DNA of 64,000 bases from Calonectria ilicicola (taxonomy: Eukaryota; Ascomycota; Sordariomycetes; Hypocreales; Nectriaceae): the NCBI GenBank assembly GCA_020809705.1, contig CP085834.1:2418001-2482000 (forward strand). Direction: 5' to 3'. The first letter of the stretch is position 1. Each line of letters begins with the position of its first letter. Under the pieces are notes generated by a model, which searched no databases, had not been told where the DNA came from, and was given only the letters and a program-made list of their open reading frames with translations. This document shows, piece after piece, positions 1-12,130 of the stretch. The translations under genes and the position numbers were made by a program.

Positions 1-3000
1 ATATTAATAAAACTTTATTATAAAAGCTTAAAAAGTAAAATTAAGGATAAAATCTATAAGGAAGATTGGCTAGAAAAACTCTTAAAGTATATTAAAAGTA
101 TTATTAAAATTAATAAAAGATAATTTAACTAATATAAAAAATGTGCCTAAGATAATAAAACCTTATATATCCTAAATAAAGAAAAAACCTAAAATAAGCA
201 ATAAAGTACTATATATAGGATTTATTTAGAATTAATAGAACTTAACATTATTTAGGGGTATGATAAAAGTAAGATTATCTATTTTAATTATGGAAAGAAA
301 GAATATAAATCCTTTAAATGCTATTCTCTAAAAATAGGAAATCAATTCAAATCTATACTAAAAGGATAAAAATAACTTAATACTATAAAAACTTAATAGA
401 TTTTGGTATTAGAAGGAAAAGAGGATATTATAGGAAAAGTTATTCTTATTATTATTAAGAAACATAAACTAACCACTATAATTAAGTAATATATGGAAAA
501 CCATAAGTTATATAAAATAAAACTCACCCTACAATAAAAAATCAATAAGGCTATCTAAAAAGTATAGTTAATTTAATAAAAAGGTTAGTCCTACTTTCCT
601 TATAAATGGTTGGAATAAGCTAAGAAGATAGGAATCTTTATATCTATCCTAAATATATATATTAATAAAGTACTAATATAGTAGAATACTTATATTTATA
701 ATAAAAATAGAAATAGGAAATAGATAACCAATATTAAAAAAATAATTTAATAAATTAAGGAACCCTTATAGAATAAAGATAAAGTCTTCCTACTTATATA
801 AAGTAAATAATAACCAGGAAACCATAATCCTCAATCTATTTAATATAAGAAGAATAATCTTAAACTAAATATAATATATAAAGAATATAAGAATATCTTA
901 TAGATAAGCTATTATAATTATAATTATCTTTAATATATAGAATAAAAGTAGTATGTAATATACTTTCCTATTAAGATAAAAGATATAATTATTTATTATA
1001 TTTATAAAAGATACTTTAATTAATATAAAATAATAGAAAGAAACCCCTACTACTAATTCACTATATTAGAACTAGATAAGCCTGAGTTCCCTGATTATAG
1101 CGAGCTACCCTGGAATGAATGTTAAGACTTTAAATGCAATATCTATATAATAAATAAAGTAACAGCCTAGCACTAAATAAAACTAAAAAATAAGTAAAGC
1201 TCTCTATAAAAGAATAATAAAAACAGCTAAAGCAATAACCTTTAGAATTATTAAAAGAACTCCTTAAAAAGCTTTATACTCTATAACTAAAAAGTAACCC
1301 TAATAATAACTAGAAGTAGAAGTAAGGATTAAAGGGAAGTAGTATAATACTATAGTGGATAATAAAGCTAAATAAAATTATATAAATTCTTAAGTAATTA
1401 ATGAACTTTAGCTATTATAAATAATAAAAGTTAATCTATATAAAATTATTAATATAGAAGGAATACCCTTTAGATATAATAATAATATTATAGATAAGAA
1501 GATTGATTATCTAAAAGTTTTTATTAAAGGAAAGAATTAAGGAATAATCTTTAATATTATTAATATTAGATAATATAACCTAATCTTAGGGTACTTATAG
1601 TTATACTAATATAACCCTAATATCTGCTAGTATACTAGCTAGATATAAATACCCAAGGAGTATAATATAGCCAACAATATTTCTATAAAATATAATAAGA
1701 GATCTTGAACTTCTAGCCCTAACTAAGTAGAAGATATAAGTAAAGGAGAATCTTTACTATTTAAAAGAATAAAATATAAATATAAGAATAATTAGAAAAG
1801 GTAAAAATAATAAATAATTATTTACTTTAAAATATAATTCTAATAAATTGATAAAAGCTTTAAAAAATAAAGGCTAAAATAAAAATAAATAGACTATATA
1901 ATATACCTCTATAATACTAAATCTATAAAAAGCTTTTTATAGAAAAACTAGATACTAGATTACCTGAGTTTAGTTAATAAGATTATAAAATCATCCTTAA
2001 AGATAGATCTAATACCTGGTTTTACCTTATTTATAATTTTAATTAAATTAAGCTTAATACCCTAAAGGAATATATCTAAGATATATTTAAAAAGGATATA
2101 TCTATATTTTAAACTCTAAAGCTAATTACTCTATTATATTTGTGTTTAAAAAAATAGAAAGCTATACCTTATTATAGACTACTAATAGTTTAATAATATT
2201 ATTATTAAAGATTATATTCTATTATTATTAATTAATAAAATAAAGGATTGTTTTTATAAAGCTAATATCTTTATTATACTAGATCTTAAAGGAGTATATA
2301 ATCTTATTTATATTAAAGAAGGATATAAATAGAAAATTACTTTTTAAATTAAGTTTAGATTATTTAAATATTTAATTATATCTTTTGGACTTATAAATAT
2401 ATTAGTATTATTCTAGTAAATAATAATTAATATATTATAAGAATACTTAGATATCTTTATTATCTACTATCTAGATAATATCTTTATTTTCTTTAAAAAT
2501 AAGGAAGAATATAAAGAATATATTTATAAGATCTTAAAAACCCTTTAAAATACCAAACTTTTAATTAAATTAGAAAAAAGTAAGTTCTATATTTAAGAAG
2601 TAGAATTTCTAGGATATATTATTAGCTTTAATGAAATTCATATAGATTTAAAGAAAGTTATTATAGTAAAAGATTAAAAGGAATCTATTAATATAAAGGA
2701 AGTATAAGCTTTCCTTAGATTTATTAATTATTATTAAAGATTTATTAAAGGATTTAATAAAATTATCTTAGGTATAATAGAACTAATTAAGAAAGGAATT
2801 ATCTTTTAATAGGGAAATAAAGTATAATAATCATTTAAAGCTATAAAAAATACTATTTTAGAAGAACCTATCCTTATAATGTTTGACCCTAATAAGCCTA
2901 TAGAGCTAGAAACTAATGCATTGGACTTTGCTTTAAGGGCCTAGATTGGACAACGAGATGAATAAGGAAATCTACACCTTATAACATTTTACTTATATAA

Positions 3001-5878
3001 GCTATATAGCCTTAAACTAAATTACCTAATCTATAATAAAGAATTCCTTATTATTATTAATATTTTTAAAGAATTTTAATAATATTTTTTAAAAAATAAT
3101 TATAAAATTATAATATATATTAATTATAAAAATATTATTTATTTTATAATTACTTAAAAACTTAGTAAAAGGCAATTATAATATATAGAATATCTATCCA
3201 AATTTAATTATTAAATTATCTATATTAAAGGAATAAAAAATAATTGTGCTAATATAATTAGCTACTAACCTAACTATAATATAAAAAAACCAAAAATGTA
3301 AGAAAAACTATTAATCTATAATACTAATAAAGAATTAAAATAAACCCTAATCAGTAAAATAATAATAGAAATAAAGAAAATAATTACTATTATAAAAGTA
3401 GGAGGATTACTGTGTATAACTAGAACCATTACTGCGGAAATACCAATATAACAAATGGAACAAGGCAATCCACTACTAAGAAAAATTGAAAAATACAATC
3501 TAACACTTCTAAAAGAAGAAAAACAAACTATCTATAAGTGCTAGAAGAATATTAAATGGAGTTAATAAAAGATATTTATGAATATTCTTTATATGATTAT
3601 AAAGATATTAATAAAATCCTTAAATAAGTTAAATAGATATTTTCCTTTAGTAAAATAAAAAAGAAAGTTAAATAAGTATATAAGGAATATAGTCTATATT
3701 AACACTTTAAAAAACTAAAATATAAATTATATAGATTATTATAATTATCCTTTATTATATAATAATTATAGAACTTAATTATAATAGACTTTATTATTAA
3801 CCTTCTTTTATTAGTAGATCCTATTATAGGAGTATATTATAATAGTATTTTTATTATTATTAATTACTTTATAAAAGTAATATATTATCTTTTTTATAAT
3901 AAAGTAATAAAAGAAAAATAATTTGCTTACTTTTTCTTTTAATATATAATTATTATATATAACTTATTAATTGAAATTATATTAAATAGAGGATAATTAT
4001 TTGTATTTAAGTTTTAGTAAAGCCTAATATTCTTAATAAGGTTAAACTATAAGCTAAATATAGCCTTCTACCTTTAAATAAATAGATAAATTAAATATTA
4101 AAATTAGAAAATTAAGTAATATCTATAATACTATATTAACTATAAATAAATCAATTAAGTAAAAAAGTTACTTATTATACAATTAATATATAATATATTC
4201 TATAATTATAGTATTAAAATAATACTAGTAAAAGCCAATTTTAATTTTATATTAAATACTTATTAAGCCCCCTTAGAAGGCATAATTCAAGTAAAAGCTA
4301 TAATTAAATTAAATAATTTAAGAAAACTATATAAAGAAATAAAGATAGAACTTAAGTTTATCTATAATATCATAAAAAGACATTATAATCTTAAAAGGCT
4401 AAAAAAATTAACCTTTTTAAAGAGAGATATAGTCTACTTAATAATAAAAAATCTTATAATAAAAAAATAAAATAAAAAAATTAACTTTATATAGATTAGA
4501 TTATATTTAATTAAAAGAAAAATATTAGAAAATAATTATGAACTTAATCTCCTAGATAATATTAAAGTTCACTTTATCTTCTATATTATACTACTAGAAC
4601 CTGGTGATAGTATCTAAATCAATATAGAATCTAGCTACAAATCATAAATAGAAAACCTAGAAGACCAATAGGAAGTCAAAAAAATCCTATAAAGAAAAGA
4701 AGAAGATAAGAAATTTGAAATTAAATAGAAAAACTATAAAGAAATAACCTAAAAATCTACTAAATACCTTATATATTACTTAAAGTTACTAAAAGCATTC
4801 CTAAGAATATAATATCAAATAAACTATTAAGATTAACAATATTCCAATCAATAACATCTATTACCCCTAAAGACTACACCTAAATAATAACTTCTAATTC
4901 TATTCAATCTACTTCTTCTAATTTATCTAAAGAAGAAAGCCTATAACACACTATCTCTATACCCTTTATTTTAAGCTAATATTTCTAACAATAAAGATAG
5001 AATAAATAGTTTAAGGATTCCTAAATCTTAGTTTAAATAATAAATACCTTTACTTATATATAAAGAAACTTCTCCTTAATAATCTCTTTCTCTATATCTA
5101 AATAATCGGACTTCTAATTTATTTAATTTATTATAAAAATTAATAATTAATTATATTTACTATTATAAAATAATATATATATAGCTAAAGATATCTCTAA
5201 AGTATTATAGGTCCTACTACAATAAGTACACTTACTACAATAGTTACTAAAATCTAGCAATATCTTATATTATAAACCCTTAAAGAAATAAAATAAGTAT
5301 AATATAATCTTAAAACCTATTAAATTAATAAGCTAACCTTAGGCTTTAATATAAAGATATTATTTAGAATTATTTAGATTATAAAGTATAATTAGAAAAT
5401 ATTTTAAAGATTAAAAATAGGAAACTTATATATAAGGTTGAATTAATAGGCCTTAAAGATAAGATTAATAAAAAGAGGATATTATATTATAATCTATAAT
5501 ACACCTAGGCGGTTTATAATAGTAGAACTAATACTTATTTACTTTATAACTTTATACTAACTAATAAGGAAGCACTTACCTATAATTATTTATAATATTA
5601 ATAATTACTTTATAATTACTTATCTAATTACCAATACCTAAATAAAGCTAATATAATAAGTACCCACTAAGATAATAATATATAAACAGATTAAAATCTA
5701 CTCTTATAGCTGATATTAATTAGCTTTTAATATAACTTAGTTATCTTAATTGCAATTGACTATTACCTAACGTAATACTCCCATTGCTCTATTTACCATA
5801 ACACACCTAACCATCCTGCTAATAATAAATCCTTCATTCTGATTGGTTCATCAAGTTGGGAATTAACCAGATCGTTAT
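1..5878 (+). mobile_element. RIP-degraded Ty3/Gypsy chromovirus relic, copy A
   Basis: This stretch is extremely AT-rich and full of stops, but on the plus strand it keeps the order of a Ty3/Gypsy element. At 280-321 a gag CCHC zinc knuckle is readable with three of its four ligands turned to Tyr (TAT) and only the last Cys left. Reverse transcriptase runs about 1930-2490, with KGVYNLIYIKEG-like text near 2290 and a YLDN version of YLDD at 2468-2479. RNase H lies about 2885-3080, the integrase core about 3780-3950 and a chromodomain about 4610-4800. Stops are mostly TAA/TAG where CAA/CAG is expected, which is the RIP signature. The left end lies outside the window. It is not functional. The clade assignment rests on domain order and the chromodomain. 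Confidence 0.9.
5720..5878 (+). repeat. Terminal (LTR-like) block of copy A
   Basis: About 160 bp that recurs at 8638-8797. It includes CACACCTAACCATCCTGCTAA and CAAGTTGGGAATTAACCAGA in both places. It sits downstream of the chromodomain in both copies, so it is probably the right end of a 3' LTR. The left LTR boundary could not be fixed. Confidence 0.7.
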
Positions 5879-5879
5879 A

Positions 5880-8797
5880 AAGATAAATAAGGAAACCTAT
5901 ATCTTATAGCATTCTACTTGTATAAGCTATATAGCTTTAAGTTAAATTACCCTATCTATAATAAAGAATTTCTTATTATTATTAATACTTTTAAAGAATT
6001 CTAATAATATCTTTTAGGAAATAATTATAAAATTATAATATATACTAATTATAAAAATATTATTTACTTTATAATTACTTAAAAACTTAGTGGAAGATAA
6101 TTATAATATATAGAATATTTATCTAAATTTAACTATTAGATTGTTTATATTAAAGGAACTAAGAATAGCTATACTAATGTAATTAGCTACTAACCTAATT
6201 ATAATATAAAAAAACTAAAAATATAAAAGAAACTATTAATCTATAATACTAATAGAGAACTAGAATAAGCCCTAATTAGTAGAATAATAATAGAAATAAA
6301 GAAAATAATTACTACTATAAGAATAAAAGGATTACTATATATAACTAGAACCACTACTATAAAGATATTAATATAATAAGTAGAACAAGGTAATCTATTA
6401 TTAAAAAAATTAAAAAATATAATCTAATACTTTTAGAAGAAGAAAAAACAAATTATCTATAAGTATTAGAGGAATATTAAATAGAGTTAATAAAAGATAT
6501 TTACAAATATCCCTTATATAGCTATAAAGGCATTAATAAAACCCTTAAATAAGTTAAATAGATATTTTTCTTTAATAAGATAAAAAAGAAAGTTAAATAA
6601 ATATATAAGGAATATAGCTTATATTGATACTCTAAAAAATTAAGATATAAATTATATAGATTATTATAACTATCCTCTATTATATAATAATTATAGGATT
6701 TAATTATAATAGACTTTATTACTAATCTTCTTTTATTAGTAGATTCTATTATAAGAGTATATTATAATAATATTTTTATTATTATTAATTACTTTATAAA
6801 AGTAATATATTATCTTCTATATAATAAAATAATAAAAGAAAAATAATTTATTTACCTTTTCTTTTAATATATTATTATTATATATAACTTACTAACTAAA
6901 ATTATATTAAATAGAGAATAACTATTTATATTTAAGTTTTAGTAAAGCCTAATGTTTTTAATAGAATTAAATTATAAATTAAGTATAGCCTTCTACCTTT
7001 AAATAAATAGATAAACCGAATACTAAAATTAGAAAATTAAGTAATATTTATAATATTATATTAATTATAAATAAATTAATTAGGTAAAAAAGTTATTTAT
7101 TATATAATTAGTATATAATATATCCTATAATTATAATATTAAAATAATATTAGTAAAAGCCAATTTTGACTTTATACTAGATGCTTATTGAGCCCTTTTA
7201 GAAGGTATAATTTAAATAAAAGCTATAATTAAGTTAGATAATTTAAGAAAATTATATAAAGAAATAAAGATAGAATTTAAATTTATTTATAATATTATAA
7301 AAAGATATTATAATTTTAAAAGATTAAAAGAATTAATCTTTTTAAAAGGAGATATAATTTACTTAATAATAAAAAATCTTATAATAAAAAAAATAAAATA
7401 AAAAAATTAACTTTATATAAATTAAATTATACTTTATTAAAAAAAAATATTAGAAAATAACTATAAACTTAATCTCCTAGATAATATTAAAGTTTACCCT
7501 ATCTTCTACATTTTATTACTAGAACCTAATAATAGTATCTAAGTTAATATAAAACTTAATTATAAACTATAAATAGAAAATCTAAAAGATTAATAAGAAA
7601 TTAAAAAAATCTTATAAAGAAAAGAAGAAGATAGGAAATTCAAAATTAAATAAAAAAACTATAAAAAAATAACCTAAAAATCTACTAAATATCTTATATA
7701 TTATTTAAAAATATTAAAAGTATTTCTCCAGAATTAATATAAAGGAAATTAGATAAATTACTCCAATTAATAACCCTATAATCCTTAAGTAATTATACCT
7801 CTAATAATACCAATACCTTAATATATTCCTTTTCTTCTAATTCATCCAAATCCTTATAATCTTAAGAAATTATCTTTTTTACTTTTTTATATAAATAATG
7901 CTCCTAAATATACAAGCACTATAACTAAGCTAGAGCACTTATTAAATCTACTTTAACCTTTTCTTTCTTTCTATTAATTTAATTCTTTTTATAAGAAATT
8001 TATTTAATTAAAAAAGAAATAAGTATATAAAAGTAAAAAGAGAAATATATTTATAAGCTTAAATAGAAATATTTTTAAAATTATAATTAGAATATTTATT
8101 TTTTATATAAAATTTATAATAGCTTTTTCCTTTAGTTATAATATAGAATAATTACCTAATATAAAAATAAATTAAATAATAAAATATTTTAAAATTAAAC
8201 TTATTAATTAATTTAATAATATCCTTTTAATAAGCTTTAATTATCTTAGAATAAAATATAATCTTAATAATATAATCTAATATCCTATTAATACTTAAAC
8301 TATAAGAAGATAAAAAAAGAAAAAATATATAATAATTATAAATAAGGAAACTAGCCTATTTACCTAGTCTTAAAATAAGACTAATAAGAGAGAGAGTATT
8401 ATATTATAATCTAAATACCTAAAGATAATAATTATAAATAGAATCCTAATTAATTATAAAACTACCTTAGATCTATATAATTAATTAATAAAAAGTAAAA
8501 TTAAATAATTTTTATTTAATATTATTAAAGATTATAATAAATATTATTAAACCAACTCCATTCAACTATTATAATAATAAAACCTTAAATATAATAATAT
8601 ATAAATAAATTAAATCCTATTATAAAAAAGAGAACTAATCAACTTTCAATATAACTTAATTACCTCAATTACAATTAACTATTACCTAACATAATACTTC
8701 TATTACTCTATTTATTATAACACACCTAACCATCCTGCTAACAATAAACCCTTTATTTTGATTAGTTTATCAAGTTGGGAATTAACCAGACCGTTAC
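5880..8797 (+). mobile_element. RIP-degraded Ty3/Gypsy chromovirus relic, copy B (5'-truncated)
   Basis: From about 5880 the sequence repeats copy A from about 2957 onward: RNase H tail, integrase (core about 6710-6870), chromodomain (about 7500-7730) and the same terminal block (8638-8797). The copies differ mainly by C/T and G/A transitions. For example, 3410-3470 of A still has GCGGAA and CAAATGG where B has ATAAAG and TAAGTAG. Gag, protease and most of reverse transcriptase are missing, so B is a truncated or recombined copy abutting the end of A. No intact frame remains. Confidence 0.88.
8638..8797 (+). repeat. Terminal (LTR-like) block of copy B
   Basis: This is the second copy of the block at 5720-5878, again with transition-type differences (for example GATCGTTA versus GACCGTTA near the end). 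It marks the right edge of the transposon-derived domain. Normal-composition DNA starts within about 300 bp. Confidence 0.7.
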
Positions 8798-8843
8798 AAA
8801 AAGATGAGATTGATGAGAATTCCTTTATAATTAAAAAATCATA

Positions 8844-8879
8844 ATCATATAACCGATCATATAACCGATCATATAACCT
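8844..8879. repeat. 12-bp tandem repeat, three units
   Basis: The unit ATCATATAACCG is repeated three times, the last unit ending in T. It lies at the border between the AT-rich relic and normal DNA. No function is apparent. Confidence 0.85.
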
Positions 8880-9000
8880 AAGCTATACCACTTTAGGCAA
8901 TAACTAAGCAGAAAATTCCTCCAGGTAAACCACATCAAAGACACCAAAACTCAGCCAAAAAATCACACATCTACACTAAATACCCTATATCCAACTCAAT

Positions 9001-9100
9001 CAATTCAATCAAATTGATCATTGTATTTGAATTGAATTGAACAATCGTTTTCTCGATTTGAATTGAATTGAATTGAATTGAGGCGATTTGAATTGACCGC
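9001..9100. repeat. TTGAA/TTCAA pentanucleotide microsatellite cluster
   Basis: Runs of the 5-bp unit (AATTG/TTGAA) occur at about 9026-9042 and 9057-9081, with shorter related pieces on both sides. It is a simple-sequence repeat just outside the transposon relic. Confidence 0.85.
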
Positions 9101-10740
9101 AGCGCTGGATGCAACGCCTTAACCATGACGCCGTTGAGGAACTGTTGTAAATATGGCTACGACCGGCATCTGCCGAAATTATCGGCTGGTTAGAGTTGGT
9201 GTCGAAACAATTAAGCATGGATGGGGCGAGTTTATCTCATGGATACAAACGGCAACCCAACGCAAATATAATCCTGCAGCAAAGCGAGTTGCCGGTTGCT
9301 GGTACCCGGTGCGTCATTTTCAAGCTAAAATAAACAGCGACATGATCGCGCCTACGTCTTGGCTAAAATGGTCTGTTCTTCCCACAGCGCAAGAAACCAT
9401 TGGCGCATCAAGTTCGATGCTCAAACATGTTTGCGGTGGGGTGATGTAGATATCCTGCAGATAAGCGCCGCCAAAAACAGGTGGTGGGCTCATGAGGTTG
9501 AGGAGAACTCTTCCCAGGCAAAAAGGTGGGAGAGCAAGAAAAAGGGTGAATTTTTACAGTATGGAAATTTCTAGTCTAAGTTTGCCCTTCTTACCTTTTC
9601 AACTGCCATCTTTCTTGATATCGCCTGGCTGAAGGCGGCAACCATGCAAATATCTGTGGTTTCTGAAGAGTATTCAGACCCTACCAGCCAGTCCCTTGCT
9701 TGCAGATGAGGCATGCAAAAGCTGGGGTGGCTTGCCCAATCCGGTGCTACAAGTACAAAAAGTTTGCATGGCACTTGCTGAGCCAGGCGGTTAAATCGGA
9801 TTCATTGAGATGCGAACTCGGTAAGCTTCAGGGGAAATGAAGGCCAAAATCCACTAGCGTGGACGGTTCTCCAGCAAAATGGCGGTGGTGCGGGGTGGGA
9901 TGGGTCACGCGTCATCTTGAGCGCGCACGCACTGGCAAAATTGGATACGCCAGCGCAGAGGAAACCCCATGCACAAAGCTACATATCTTTGGGCGTAAGG
10001 CTACTCGGCATAGGGTAATTCACTGCGCTTTTATTGAAATTATTCATCATGGTAATGCCGGCTCACTGGACAACAAAGCCGGTCACCACACAGCTGACAA
10101 GATTGCAGGAGGTGCATCCATTCGATGAAGCGGCCTTTCATGCGGCTACCAAGGACGACAACGAGGGAGCGATAGAAGGTACTGGTCACAAGGTTCACTG
10201 GAATAACTGCGATCGGGCGTACCAAAGGAAAGCGACTGGAGGCGCGTGGTTCGGGATGCCAAAGGAAGGGGGATGGGTGGTGGTGCCGATTGGTCATGCT
10301 GTGTATTTTATTCGAGGTGCAAATGGGGAAGTGAGATGTGAGACTGCAAAAGAATAAACGGCCAAGAAAATGTATCATAACGGCCACGAAATAAACCGAT
10401 CAACGCGATAGAACTCTAATAAGTCATTCTCTAATTATATTTTTGTTCATCAGGCTGAGCGAAGGCTTGATGTGCTGGTTGCAATGGAATTTAAAAATGG
10501 TATAGGGTAGCAGGAGAGAGAGGAAAAATTCGATGCCAAATCTTGGTGGTGACTCCATCTAGGTGGTGGGGATGGTCAATCAAGGTAGTGAGTGAACCAA
10601 TCGAGCAAACATTTTCGGCAGCGTGCTTGCTCGTAGGTCGTGACGTAAGTCAACCATCAACATGTAAGCAGGATTTACGACTCTCTACAGCTATTGTATA
10701 AGTACTCTCTTCTTCACAACCCAAGCAGGCCTGGGAAAGC
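9101..10740. other. Unassigned stretch, no supported gene
   Basis: Base composition is normal, but only short overlapping open frames occur on both strands (for example 10034-10357 plus and 10040-10387 minus). None carries a recognisable domain, and no convincing splice chain joins them. It could be a decayed gene or flank; I see nothing firm. Confidence 0.5.
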
Positions 10741-10754
10741 AATGAAAAGCGTGA

Positions 10755-10953
10755 GCCCGTGTAGTGGTTCGCGTCACCTGGAGGTAGTGTAATACCAGGG
10801 ACACTGTGGGCAGCATCATGTGCAAGCACAGAGGAAACCGCCCGAAAGCCAAAAATAAGAATAATCACGATTGATGTCCTTAGACATCTTTCAGAGATTA
10901 AACTGAAAAGAACAGATACTACACTTGATCTAAGCCAAAAGGCAAAGAGAGCT
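10755..10953 (-). ncRNA. U2 spliceosomal snRNA
   Basis: Reading the minus strand, the 5' end is CTCTTTGCCTTTTGGCTTAG followed by ATCAAGTGTAGTATCTGTTC, the near-invariant start of U2. It includes the GTAGTA branch-site recognition element (plus-strand complement at about 10917-10922). A perfect GATGTC/GACATC hairpin (stem IIa type) and an Sm-like ATTTTTGG follow. The stem-loop IV sequence CCTGGTATTACACTACCTCC lies at about 10779-10798. U2 base-pairs with intron branch sites in the spliceosome. The 3' end is an estimate. The 109-aa antisense-looking frame here is only the RNA gene read as protein. Confidence 0.95.
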
Positions 10954-11137
10954 AAAGAAGAAAGAAAGAAAAAGTCCAAAATTGGTGGGAGGCGAGCGAG
11001 ACCTTTATAGTGGATGTCAGGGCGGTGAGGGAGGCTGGGTGGCAGAATTCGGCTCGTGAAGCGAAATGGGAATTAACTACAGTGGGAAATAGGCGGTGGG
11101 CCTTGGATTAGGCAGCCGAGTTAGTTAGTTATTGGCT

Positions 11138-12130
11138 TCAATCGCCCGAAAAGGTGTCTACGGATGTCCACTTCCAGTGTCTGAACCTCTCTGACGCCCT
11201 CGCATCGGGTCCAAAGCCGTGCACCACGTCCTCTGCCGTCAGCGTCCTCCAGGCCTCTTCAAAGTCGGGCGGTCGGGGCGCTGACGTGTCGACGCCATCG
11301 TCCCAGCGCTGAGGCGGTGCCCTGAACTCGCCCGTTGTCTTGCACGGCTTGCCGCGCTTGCACCGTTTCCCGCACGACGGGCACTTGTAGTTCTGCCACT
11401 GCTCTTTGTGATAGGCCTTCCATTCGTCGCTTTTGGGGTACCCGTAACAGCACCGCATCGTGTGGCCGCCCATCTTCCTAGTGAGCCGGTTTGCGTAGTA
11501 GCGCTCGCTCAGCTCCTTGACCATGGTGTGCTGCTGCGGGCGCCCGTGCCGCATCGAATCTCGGTAGTCGACGTCCCACGACGGGGACCACGCGATGTCT
11601 CGGACAAGCGACGTCTCGAGCACGTAGTCGCTGCGGGAGAGCATGGCGGCGTCGCATGCGTCTTTGGTCGTCTCCATGGCCACCCCTTCGCTGTGCAACC
11701 GCTGCACGAGCGCCTCGTCATTTCTCTGTGACTCGGAAATGTAAACAGTGAAGTCTGCGCGCGACAGCCTCCATCCGTCCGGCTGAGATTGGCGCAGCAG
11801 CCAATCCAGCACGTATTCATCGGCTGCGCTGGTGTATCCCAGGATGTAGTGATGGCGCACGTCGGGTGGCGGCGTGCTGCCTTGGCGTTTCCCATGGCTA
11901 AAGGGATTCATGTGAACTCTCTGGCCGATCCAGAATCCCAACCATGTTCTCAAGTTGATCCAGTTTGTCTCATTGTATGCAGCCTCGGCCTCCTTGTCGA
12001 TCGTTGTGCGGATGTACGCGGTCCTTGTTTTCACCTGGGTTGCAGACATTGCAGTATGGTATGCGCTTTTCATACGAGAATGGTTGATTTCAAAGGGGCA
12101 CTCTGCACAAGGGTTTCGCACATTATACAT
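11138..12130 (-). CDS. Hypothetical protein with Cys-rich zinc-ribbon-like motif
   Basis: A single open frame of 330 aa starts at an ATG (12128-12130) and is far more GC-rich than the surrounding DNA. I do not recognise the family. Visible features are an N-terminal CAEC pair (residues about 8-11) and a C-terminal Cys cluster, CPSCGKRCKRGKPC, likely a small metal-binding knuckle. The rest is charged and Trp-rich, with no signal peptide or membrane segment. It lies between the U2 gene and the PI-synthase homologue, next to a transposon-rich domain, so it could belong to an expanded accessory family. Long antisense frames overlap it, but the continuous frame with clustered Cys favours the minus strand. 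Function unknown. Confidence 0.6.
   Translation of the reverse strand: MYNVRNPCAECPFEINHSRMKSAYHTAMSATQVKTRTAYIRTTIDKEAEAAYNETNWINLRTWLGFWIGQRVHMNPFSHGKRQGSTPPPDVRHHYILGYTSAADEYVLDWLLRQSQPDGWRLSRADFTVYISESQRNDEALVQRLHSEGVAMETTKDACDAAMLSRSDYVLETSLVRDIAWSPSWDVDYRDSMRHGRPQQHTMVKELSERYYANRLTRKMGGHTMRCCYGYPKSDEWKAYHKEQWQNYKCPSCGKRCKRGKPCKTTGEFRAPPQRWDDGVDTSAPRPPDFEEAWRTLTAEDVVHGFGPDARASERFRHWKWTSVDTFSGD

Noticed and set aside
3316..3498. Open frame of 60 aa on the minus strand, hydrophobic
   Set aside because: Lies inside the retrotransposon relic, antisense to the element. Ile/Phe-rich only because of AT bias.
9153..10387. Cluster of short frames after the transposon domain
   Set aside because: No domain, no signal peptide, no splice chain. 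Treated as unassigned.
10650..10979. 109-aa frame on the minus strand
   Set aside because: It is the U2 snRNA gene read as protein. The conserved sequence is RNA-level.
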